Under the pieces are notes generated by a model that was given only the letters and a program-made list of their open reading frames with translations, did not search any database and was not told the DNA's origin. The translations under genes were made by a program, and so were the position numbers. Below, one piece after another: positions 1-4,785 of a stretch of 6,362 nucleotides of DNA. Within the stretch, counting starts at the first letter, position 1. Every line of letters starts with the position of its first letter. This stretch comes from Methylococcaceae bacterium (GTDB lineage Bacteria; Pseudomonadota; Gammaproteobacteria; Methylococcales; Methylomonadaceae): NCBI GenBank assembly GCA_003155565.1, contig PMDM01000483.1, positions 364 through 6,725 of the forward strand, given 5' to 3'.

Positions 1-711
1 GAATGCCTGATCTACACCGATGTGGATGGCGTTTACACCACCGATCCGCGCGTTGAACCCAAAGCCCGCAAGCTGGATAAAATCACTTTTGAAGAAATGC
101 TGGAAATGGCCAGCCAAGGTTCAAAAGTGTTGCAGATACGGTCGGTGGAATTTGCCGGAAAATACAATGTCCCATTGCGAGTGCTATCTTCGTTTACCGA
201 AGGTGCGGGGACGCTTATTACCTACGAGGAATCAGAAATGGAAAGTGCGTTAATTTCAGGAATCGCATTCAATAGAGATGAAGCAAAACTGACCATCAAC
301 GGCGTACCGGACCGCCCAGGGGTTGCGTCCAAAATCCTCAGCCCGATTGCCGATGCCAATATTGAAGTGGATATGATAATCCAGAATATTGCCGATGATG
401 CGACCACCGATTTCACCTTTACCGTCCACCGCAATGATTATCAACGCGCCAAAGCGGCATTGGAACTTACTTGTGCCGAATTGGGCGCTAAAAAAGTGAC
501 TGGCGACGACGGCATTGTTAAGGTCTCCATCGTCGGCGTCGGTATGCGCTCCCACGCTGGTATTGCCAACACCATGTTTAAGGCATTGGCAGACGAAGGC
601 ATCAACATCAAGATGATTTCCACCTCAGAAATCAAAATCTCGGTGGTCGTGGAAGAAAAGTATTTGGAGCTGGCAGTAAGGACGTTACATGCGGCGTTCA
701 AGCTCGATTAA
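1..711 (+). CDS. lysC: Aspartate kinase (aspartokinase), C-terminal 236 residues, 5' end outside window
   Basis: Aspartokinase phosphorylates L-aspartate with ATP, the first step of the cytoplasmic lysine, threonine, methionine and diaminopimelate pathway. The reading frame is open from base 1 and ends at TAA 709-711. The first residues (ECLIYTDVDGVYTTDPR) are the end of the amino-acid kinase domain, with the nucleotide-binding TDVDGVYT.DPR motif. The segment from EEMLEMASQGSKVLQIRSVE follows and closes that domain. Two ACT domains come next: the first begins near codon 80 (GIAFNRDEAKLTI, then GVPDRPG at codons 101-107), and the second carries VGVGMRSHAG and MISTSEIKISVVV before the C-terminus. 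The tandem ACT layout fits the roughly 410-residue monofunctional LysC class, which is feedback-inhibited by lysine and/or threonine. About 40 percent of the gene lies upstream of the window. I see no clear terminator just downstream. Confidence 0.96.
   Translation, partial: ECLIYTDVDGVYTTDPRVEPKARKLDKITFEEMLEMASQGSKVLQIRSVEFAGKYNVPLRVLSSFTEGAGTLITYEESEMESALISGIAFNRDEAKLTINGVPDRPGVASKILSPIADANIEVDMIIQNIADDATTDFTFTVHRNDYQRAKAALELTCAELGAKKVTGDDGIVKVSIVGVGMRSHAGIANTMFKALADEGINIKMISTSEIKISVVVEEKYLELAVRTLHAAFKLD
226..240 (+). promoter_or_regulatory. Internal ribosome binding site and ATG for the aspartokinase beta subunit
   Basis: GAGGA at 226-230 precedes an in-frame ATG at 238-240 by 7 bases, inside lysC. 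Translation from it would give a 157-residue protein made only of the two ACT domains, starting MESALISGIAFNRDEAK. In Corynebacterium glutamicum and Bacillus aspartokinase II the beta subunit starts at an internal codon at exactly this domain boundary; the C. glutamicum beta start, as I remember it, aligns with this one. That the site is used here is inferred. Confidence 0.55.
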
Positions 712-762
712 GGTAATTCTTGATAGTCTTTTTTGGCTTACGTTATCTAATTATGATTGAAA

Positions 763-823
763 GTTATTTGACTGTGTAGCCGAAAGACCAATTGATCAGG
801 CCAGTAAATTTTTGTCAAATAAC
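763..823. repeat. 10-bp perfect inverted repeat between lysC and the converging minus-strand gene
   Basis: GTTATTTGAC at 763-772 is exactly complementary to GTCAAATAAC at 814-823, with 41 bases between. The element lies in the gap where lysC and the minus-strand gene ending at 849 converge. It could form a long-looped stem at the ends of both transcripts, or be a binding site. It lacks the compact GC stem plus T-run of a normal terminator, so no role is assigned. Confidence 0.4.
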
Positions 824-848
824 CACAGATGCTAAAGTACAATTATTT

Positions 849-1241
849 CTAGCTGGTCTTATTGCAGCTTTCCAAAGCATTTTTACGTTCATTGAATTCA
901 TTCTGGAAACTACCATTCGATTGTGTAAGACACCAGCCTTTATGTCCAGCGTAGATATTATGCCATCGCTCTCCAACCTGCCCGCACCCGCGCCTCATGT
1001 TTTCATCAAATTGTTCAACCGCTTCTTTGGCATATAGCTCACATTGATGAGTTTCATTGATGGTTTTAAATTCGAAATATGCTGTAGGGCTAATTAGCCC
1101 AAACCCCAACAATCCTAATAGAACTTGCCGTTGTATCGAACTCAACAACGGAATTTCTATGCCAAAAATTCTAAACCCGCCGCCTACGATAGCACCCGCT
1201 ACACAGGAAATGCCCATAACAAAAAGGTTACCACTTTCCAC
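849..1241 (-). CDS. Small two-helix membrane protein with Cys/Trp-rich C-terminal domain, function unknown
   Basis: A 130-residue protein of unknown function. Residues ~6-24 and ~38-52 are hydrophobic and glycine-rich, so it probably crosses the inner membrane twice. The linker between them (GIEIPLLSSIQRQ) resembles a G-x-x-x-P ... R pattern I associate with small bacterial membrane proteins. After residue ~65 comes a soluble domain with GCGQVGERW (85-93), Y97, H100, WC (103-104) and C126. This spacing resembles a GCG-x-x-G-x-RW ... H-x-x-WC ... E-x-x-x-R ... L-x-x-C pattern recalled from uncharacterised proteobacterial proteins; the paired cysteines could form disulfides if the domain is periplasmic. 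The start is GTG 1241-1239, chosen because GGAGG lies 8 bases upstream. A short ORF ends just upstream. The constrained pattern and strong ribosome site argue for a real gene; its role is open. Confidence 0.7.
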   Translation of the reverse strand: MESGNLFVMGISCVAGAIVGGGFRIFGIEIPLLSSIQRQVLLGLLGFGLISPTAYFEFKTINETHQCELYAKEAVEQFDENMRRGCGQVGERWHNIYAGHKGWCLTQSNGSFQNEFNERKNALESCNKTS

Positions 1242-1244
1242 GAC

Positions 1245-1310
1245 CTATACCTCCGCTTTTAAAATACCTACAACTGCTTCAATACCTATACCCACAAACT
1301 TAGCTAACAT
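1245..1310 (-). CDS. Possible 21-residue leader or small peptide ORF upstream of the membrane protein
   Basis: The minus strand reads ATG (1310-1308), 20 further codons and TAG (1247-1245). The peptide begins MLAKFVGIGIEAVVG and ends ILKAEV, a short, hydrophobic, possibly amphipathic segment with no cysteine. Its stop codon is 3 bases before the GTG of the next gene, and that gene's GGAGG is embedded in its last codons, an arrangement typical of translational coupling. No good Shine-Dalgarno precedes its ATG. It could be a coupled small membrane peptide, a leader peptide, or the remnant of an original N-terminus in another frame. Evidence is positional and compositional only. Confidence 0.35.
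   Translation of the reverse strand: MLAKFVGIGIEAVVGILKAEV
1250..1254 (-). promoter_or_regulatory. Strong Shine-Dalgarno (GGAGG) that fixes a GTG start
   Basis: On the minus strand GGAGG is followed by 8 bases and then GTG at 1241-1239. It decides the start of the membrane protein against the internal ATG at its residue 9. It lies within the last codons of the 21-residue upstream ORF, so ribosomes finishing that ORF would terminate right over it. Confidence 0.7.
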
Positions 1311-1792
1311 GGTTTTATTAGTTAGATTCAAGTGATTATTCGCCTTTCTAAATGTAACTCTAAAACTCATTAACCGATTTGATATCGTTAATAATTTCCC
1401 TTCTATACGGGCAAGTAAAAAACCACTTACGGTGCCAGGCTATTGAGATTAAAAGTCAACGTCGAAACATTGAAACTGAGTTTGAATATAGGGATATTTA
1501 AGCTTGATGTCTGTGAGGTACTTCACTCGATAAATGTGGGGTATTTCTCCACATTTGAGGAGATTTTAACTCCGATTCGAGCGAATAGATTTTGCCTTTA
1601 TCATTGAATCTTTGTCTAAAGCCGGATATTTAGGTAAGGAGAAGCAAAGACTTTATTTGGGTAATTCAAAAACGATCATCATTAACATTCCAAATCGCTG
1701 GTCTCATTTTCGGTTACGCTAAATCTCTAGTGTGAAGTAAATTGGTTGCGCTTAGCCGTGACAAATCGTTTTTGGCCCCGTTGATTAAATAT
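1311..1792. other. Long intergenic stretch without a recognisable gene
   Basis: About 480 bases between the divergent minus-strand gene and the exported-protein gene hold no convincing ORF and no tRNA-like cloverleaf on either strand. A weak hairpin is visible where TGTGG near 1534 can pair with CCACA near 1551 across a short loop. A stray AAGGAG near 1635 has no start codon at a usable distance. The stretch may hold promoters for the two divergent genes, an unrecognised RNA, or decayed sequence. Confidence 0.4.
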
Positions 1793-1821
1793 TTGTGATT
1801 TATCCAAGATATTTGTAAGAT
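1793..1821 (+). promoter_or_regulatory. Possible sigma-70 promoter of the exported HbpS-like gene
   Basis: TTGTGA (1793-1798) and TAAGAT (1816-1821) are separated by 17 bases, each matching four of six consensus positions. Transcription would start near 1828, giving a leader of about 110 bases before the ATG at 1941. Such matches are common by chance in AT-rich DNA. Confidence 0.25.
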
Positions 1822-1906
1822 TGCCGCAATGCTGAGTCGATCATGAGGCTGGGGCATTTTAACGGTGCTACGGGGGAAATAGTCTGTTTTTCACAATGGC
1901 ATTTAA

Positions 1907-1935
1907 TGGTAGGTCAACTATATTTACTGGTAGGT
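1907..1935 (+). repeat. Direct repeat TGGTAGGT, two copies 21 bp apart, ahead of the exported-protein start
   Basis: TGGTAGGT occurs at 1907-1914 and again at 1928-1935. The 21-bp period equals about two helical turns, as for paired operator half-sites. The second copy supplies the AGGT that sits 5 bases before the ATG at 1941, so it may simply be part of the ribosome site. Confidence 0.3.
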
Positions 1936-1940
1936 ACTTC

Positions 1941-2636
1941 ATGAAAATTATATTAAAAACAATGAGTTCAAGATCTGTTTTAGGAATGCTCTGTGCTTGC
2001 TTACTCGTCGGATGGTGTGCGTCGAGCTTGGCTCAGGGTCACGACGATCACCACCACGGTGGTGGCGCACTTACCGGCGCTGTCTGCGACGATATAATCG
2101 ACGCGGCACAGGCGGATGCAATCCACCAAAACGCAGACTTCAGACCCGGAACCACCCCACCAAGGTATCATTACGCTTGTGTCAACAGGGCGGGGCAGAT
2201 TGTGCGCTTCGCTTCTGATGCGGACGCTTGGGAGGGTAGTAGGGATGTTGCCAAGGCCAAGGCCTTTACTGCGATGGCGTTCAGTAGCGATGAAAATGCG
2301 CTGACCACCCGCACGATCTTTTGTGCAACGCAGCCGGGCGGCCCGCTCTGGGAACTCGGTAATACCAACCAAGCGGGAAACCGTAAAGGACCTGGCAGCA
2401 TCAATCAATTGGGTATCATTCAATTCCCTGGCGGTGTGCCAATCTATAAGGATGGAAAGTTGATCGGCGGATTCGGTGTCAGTGGCGATAGCATCCGGTT
2501 AGACGAACAAACCGCACTGGCTGGCACCGAGTCTATCGGTTACGGGGCTCAGCTTGCAATTAAGAGCATCACCGTTCTTGGCGTTTCCTATAAGATAGGC
2601 GATGGCGGGGCTTGTAAGGAAGTATCGGGCTTCTAA
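1941..2636 (+). CDS. Exported HbpS/GlcG-like (DUF336) protein with His-rich N-terminus
   Basis: A 231-residue protein of the GlcG/HbpS-like (DUF336) family, known for heme-binding and redox-sensing members such as Streptomyces HbpS; most have unknown roles. Residues 1-32 form a signal peptide: basic start (K2, K7, R11), hydrophobic core 13-27 and a likely cut after ASSLA. The mature protein begins QGHDDHHHGGG, a possible metal site. The family core runs from about residue 45 to 215: KAKAFTAMAFSS (105-116), then IIQFPGGVPIYKDGKLIGGFGVSGD (159-183) and the DE pair (188-189). Four cysteines (49, 80, 128, 225) could pair in the periplasm. The ATG at 1941 is preferred over 1896 because it gives a clean signal peptide; 1962 is also possible. 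A strong terminator follows. It is longer than the usual ~140-residue family members. The ligand is not known. Confidence 0.85.
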   Translation: MKIILKTMSSRSVLGMLCACLLVGWCASSLAQGHDDHHHGGGALTGAVCDDIIDAAQADAIHQNADFRPGTTPPRYHYACVNRAGQIVRFASDADAWEGSRDVAKAKAFTAMAFSSDENALTTRTIFCATQPGGPLWELGNTNQAGNRKGPGSINQLGIIQFPGGVPIYKDGKLIGGFGVSGDSIRLDEQTALAGTESIGYGAQLAIKSITVLGVSYKIGDGGACKEVSGF

Positions 2637-2667
2637 TTATCTCTGGTCAAGTCACCAAACTAACACG

Positions 2668-2695
2668 AAAGGGTAACCCGACGGGTTACCCTTTT
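2668..2695 (+). terminator. Rho-independent terminator of the HbpS-like gene
   Basis: A 12-bp perfect stem, AAAGGGTAACCC (2668-2679) pairing with GGGTTACCCTTT (2683-2694), has a 3-base loop and ends in a run of four T. It begins 31 bases after the TAA at 2636. The A-run on the 5' side means it may also work on minus-strand transcripts. Confidence 0.85.
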
Positions 2696-2722
2696 ATCAT
2701 TAACCAAATCAATGGCAAATCA

Positions 2723-2765
2723 AAAAAATCAATGGGAGTCAGGCACGATTGATTTTTTAACTCCC
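2723..2765. repeat. Inverted repeat with pseudoknot topology, possible REP/IS200-type element remnant
   Basis: AAAAAATCAAT (2723-2733) pairs perfectly with ATTGATTTTTT (2748-2758) across a 14-base loop. The loop begins GGGAGT (2734-2739), which is complementary to ACTCCC just beyond the stem (2760-2765). The two pairings interlock as an H-type pseudoknot. The loop core GGGAGTCAGGCACG resembles GGGGTCAGGC-type words that I recall as dispersed in genomes with REP-associated (Y1) transposases, but no transposase is present. On the minus strand the stem followed by T-run could end the transcript of the gene at 2810-3331. Confidence 0.45.
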
Positions 2766-2809
2766 ACGATTTGTGCAATGCGCATCGATAAATTACCACT
2801 ATAAATCGT

Positions 2810-3331
2810 TTATTCGTACAAACAATCTGTCATATCGGGGAGCTTGGTTTTGTGCAGATCGTGCGTTTTGTCAGTTTCATTACAAGAACTTCTACAAGCT
2901 ATTTGCCACTCATGATAAACCTGAAAGGCCTTATCAAAATCTGCATTCAGGAAACCTGATGCCAAACTAGCGCATAAATGATAAAGCTCGGAGTAGCGCT
3001 TTGCTTCGCCGGATGAGCAATGACTAATCTGATCCGATAACTGCCGCATTATCGCTAGCATTTGGTACTCTTGATGGCCTTCACCCTGATTTTCGACAAT
3101 ATCCTTATCTTGTCTCGCTAACGCTTGTAAAGCGGCATAGGCAAGGGCAATAAGTCCGGCCAGAATATCCGCTATTTCCCCAGATTTAATGGCCTTGAAA
3201 GTTATGCTTCCCGCATCCATAAGCAATGCTTGGGAGAAAATAATGTCCATATCGGAAATGCACGGGATTTCCCCCTCTATAATCTTAGGCGAGGGTTGTA
3301 TGGTTTTTAGCAAAGCTAAGTGATTATTCAT
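2810..3331 (-). CDS. Uncharacterised 173-residue protein, possibly MazG-like all-alpha NTP pyrophosphatase fold
   Basis: I cannot name this protein with confidence. It is soluble, has no signal peptide, and reads as mostly helical. A well-structured central part includes SITFKAIKSGEIADILAGL (42-60), followed by an Ala/Leu-rich helix to about 72. A second part, SDQISHCSSGEAKRYSELYHLC (99-120), leads to FLNADFDKAFQVYHE (127-141). The E-x-x-D in GEIAD and the F-x-x-x-H near 136-140 recall the all-alpha NTP pyrophosphohydrolase (MazG/HisE-like) pattern, but the usual first EExxE pair is not obvious, so this is a weak inference. The last ~25 residues (NETDKTHDLH onward) look unconstrained and may be a drifted tail. 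The ATG at 3331-3329 has only a weak ribosome site (AGAAAG 3 bases before it). It converges with the exported-protein gene and diverges from mtdA. Confidence 0.65.
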   Translation of the reverse strand: MNNHLALLKTIQPSPKIIEGEIPCISDMDIIFSQALLMDAGSITFKAIKSGEIADILAGLIALAYAALQALARQDKDIVENQGEGHQEYQMLAIMRQLSDQISHCSSGEAKRYSELYHLCASLASGFLNADFDKAFQVYHEWQIACRSSCNETDKTHDLHKTKLPDMTDCLYE

Positions 3332-3352
3332 AATCTTTCTGCCCCAAACTTT

Positions 3353-3381
3353 ATTGTAGGGCTGGCAAGGCTCAAAACTAA
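3353..3381 (-). promoter_or_regulatory. Possible promoter of the minus-strand 173-residue gene
   Basis: Read on the minus strand, TACAAT (3358-3353) matches five of six -10 positions and lies about 22 bases before the ATG. The hexamer 17 bases upstream, TTAGTT (3381-3376), is a poor -35 box. A short leader transcript would result. Confidence 0.25.
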
Positions 3382-3455
3382 TATGGTCTTAGCCCTATTA
3401 CCAACATGTCCGTTCGACAAACAGAATCGGTTATTTATCCAGGTTCAGGCACAAA

Positions 3456-3580
3456 AGGAAACTAAGAACGAGTTGATTACGTTCATGGTTCGACAAGGCA
3501 TATAGCCGAAGGGCTCACACGGATGGAATCAACCCATTACCGTTCGTCCTGAGCCCCTGTTGAAGGACTTATTCAGAGTT
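3456..3580. repeat. Dispersed repeat, copy 1 (upstream of mtdA)
   Basis: About 125 bases align with 4656-4780. Without gaps and at an offset of exactly 1200, AGGAA (3456) and AGTTG.TT.CGTTC.TGGTTCG (3471-3492) match. After a divergent middle, GGCTCAC (3512-3518) and CCGTTCGTCCTGAGCC (3540-3555) match, and GAAGGACTTA follows with a 2-base insertion and one substitution. GGCTCA (3512-3517) can pair with TGAGCC (3550-3555), but the rest of the hairpin seen in copy 2 is degraded here. No ORF is carried. A further fragment, CCGTTCGACA, lies near 3410. The rest of the 3332-3786 gap holds the promoters described and no gene I can support. Confidence 0.7.
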
Positions 3581-3669
3581 TCCAAAGGATAATGTTCCTC
3601 TGCAAAACCCCATAAGCGATTCCGTCTTTGCCACAAGATTTTACGTTTCGTGCATAACTTTCTATCGGA

Positions 3670-3675
3670 TATAAT
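3670..3675 (+). promoter_or_regulatory. Possible -10 box for mtdA
   Basis: A perfect TATAAT lies 111 bases before the mtdA ATG, downstream of repeat copy 1. The hexamer 17 bases upstream (TTCGTG, 3647-3652) is a weak -35, so activation by a regulator, or no promoter at all, are both possible. If used, the leader would be about 105 bases. Confidence 0.35.
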
Positions 3676-3786
3676 AACCGACCACTTTTGTACAACGCAC
3701 TAGGTTTCTTCTGTATTTGCCCTGGTGAATAACTAAGTAAAATCTAAGGATTTTTTACACACCCCGATTCATAACAAGGCAAGTTA

Positions 3787-4644
3787 ATGAAAAAACTGTT
3801 GTTCCAATTTGACACGGACACCTACCCTTCTGTTTTCGATACGGTAGTCGCTTATGATGGCGGGGCTGACCATGTGATCGGGCATGGGGGATTAACTCCC
3901 GAAAATGTTACTGCATTGGTTGAAGGCGCTATTTTTACCCGTGCGCCTAAAGAGAAGAAAAATACTGCCATTTTTGTCGGCGGCAGTGACATGGTTGCAG
4001 GGCAAGCTCTCTTTAAGGCCGTACAAAAACATTTTTTCCCCGGTTTTCAAGTCTCTGTCATGCTCGACAGCAATGGTTGCAATACCACGGCTGCTGCTGC
4101 CGTCGCTAAATTGCTAGTCAACCGCAATGTTGCCGGAAAAAAAGCCGTCGTATTGGCGGGCACTGGGCCTGTCGGGCAACGAGCTGCGGCCATGTTAGCG
4201 AAAGAAGGTGCAGTAGTGTCGCTCACTTCGCGAAAAATAGCACACGCTATACAAGCCTGTGATGCCATGAAAGCTCGCTTTGGTGTTGACCTTATTCCCG
4301 TTGAAGCTGCTGACAACAACGCCAGGGTGGATGCGATATCAGATGCCAATATCGTGCTGGCTACTGGTGCGGCAGGGATAGAACTGCTGACCGAGGAGCA
4401 ATGGCGATACAATGCGAATATCGAACTGATAGCTGATGCGAATGCCACGCCACCACTAGGAATAGGTGGCACAGATGTGATGGACAAAGGTATTGAGAGG
4501 CATGGCAAGATTATCTGGGGCGCTATCGGCTTCGGTACACTCAAGCTGGCTTTGCATAGAGCCTGTATTGCTAAATTGTTTGAAGACAATACACAGGTTT
4601 TTGATGCTGAGAACATCTTTGCCTTAGCCAAGGAAATGGCGTAA
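3787..4644 (+). CDS. mtdA: NADP-dependent methylene-tetrahydrofolate / methylene-tetrahydromethanopterin dehydrogenase MtdA
   Basis: MtdA catalyses NADP-dependent, reversible oxidation of methylene-H4F (and methylene-H4MPT) in the cytoplasm, linking formate-level C1 units to the serine cycle. The 285 residues match the length and course of Methylobacterium extorquens MtdA (288). The start is MKKLLFQFDTD, then YDGGADH (23-29), AIFVGGSDM (61-69), MLDSNGCNTTAAAA (92-105), the nucleotide-binding VLAGTGPVGQRAA (122-134), DANATPPLGIGGTD (217-230) and HRACIAKLFE (257-266). The SNG-x-NTTAAA and GTGPVG motifs separate it from MtdB, where I recall DPAGSFTTGAA and GGAGVV at these places. AAGG (3776-3779) is 7 bases before the ATG. 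Repeats flank the gene on both sides. The next genes, gckA and glyA, confirm an assimilatory role. In Methylococcales it accompanies fch, which is not in the window. Confidence 0.95.
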   Translation: MKKLLFQFDTDTYPSVFDTVVAYDGGADHVIGHGGLTPENVTALVEGAIFTRAPKEKKNTAIFVGGSDMVAGQALFKAVQKHFFPGFQVSVMLDSNGCNTTAAAAVAKLLVNRNVAGKKAVVLAGTGPVGQRAAAMLAKEGAVVSLTSRKIAHAIQACDAMKARFGVDLIPVEAADNNARVDAISDANIVLATGAAGIELLTEEQWRYNANIELIADANATPPLGIGGTDVMDKGIERHGKIIWGAIGFGTLKLALHRACIAKLFEDNTQVFDAENIFALAKEMA

Positions 4645-4655
4645 TTTGCATTTTC

Positions 4656-4780
4656 AGGAATCTCTGAACAAGTTGCTTCCGTTCTTGGTTCGGTCATTCG
4701 ACCAGCTCACGGCTCACCACGAACGGACTCAACAACTATCCGTTCGTCCTGAGCCTGTCGAAGGACTTAATCTGAGATTC
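4656..4780. repeat. Dispersed repeat, copy 2, with hairpin, between mtdA and gckA
   Basis: This copy fills nearly all of the 141-base gap and matches 3456-3580. It holds an extended palindrome: GGCTCACCACGAACGG (4711-4726) pairs with CCGTTCGTCCTGAGCC (4740-4755) except for a 2x2 internal CC/CC mismatch, loop 4727-4739. TTCGA (4697-4701) pairs with TCGAA (4758-4762) further out. The words CGTTCGT.CTGAGC and GTCGAAGGACTT are, from memory, common dispersed repeats in many proteobacterial genomes. In RNA the hairpin could stabilise the mtdA message or reduce read-through into gckA; it lacks a T-run. Confidence 0.75.
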
Positions 4781-4785
4781 TTTCA

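Noticed and set aside
792..1037. Plus-strand 81-residue ORF
   Set aside because: Antisense shadow of the minus-strand membrane protein; no ribosome site or recognisable motif.
1057..1335. Plus-strand 92-residue ORF overlapping the minus-strand membrane protein
   Set aside because: Low-complexity Pro/Asn/Thr-rich translation opposite the better-supported gene with GGAGG and a conserved-looking Cys/Trp pattern.
1621..1720. AAGGAG near 1635 as a ribosome site for a tiny ORF
   Set aside because: The nearest usable start (TTG) is 14 bases away and opens only about 20 codons without features.
1896..1940. Upstream ATG at 1896 as start of the HbpS-like protein
   Set aside because: Adds 15 residues ahead of a complete signal peptide and has no ribosome site at normal distance.
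2001..2423. Minus-strand 140-residue ORF inside the HbpS-like gene
   Set aside because: Antisense of a gene with clear DUF336 motifs and signal peptide; the translation shows no family features.
2773..2970. Plus-strand 65-residue ORF
   Set aside because: Antisense to the C-terminal part of the 173-residue minus-strand protein and without a ribosome site.
3320..3505. Plus-strand 61-residue ORF running into repeat copy 1
   Set aside because: Overlaps the start of the minus-strand gene and repeat sequence; no ribosome site, no motif.
3787..4644. Annotation as MtdB (H4MPT-specific dehydrogenase)
   Set aside because: The SNG-x-NTTAAA and GTGPVG motifs and the FQFDTD start fit MtdA, and the serine-cycle neighbours support that.
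4047..4697. Minus-strand 216-residue Ala/Ser-rich ORF inside mtdA
   Set aside because: It is the reverse of a certain gene and part of its start comes from the repeat; composition is typical of antisense reading.
3456..4780. Composite transposon carrying mtdA
   Set aside because: No transposase gene, no target-site duplication visible and the repeats are imperfect; repeat-family insertion explains the data with less.
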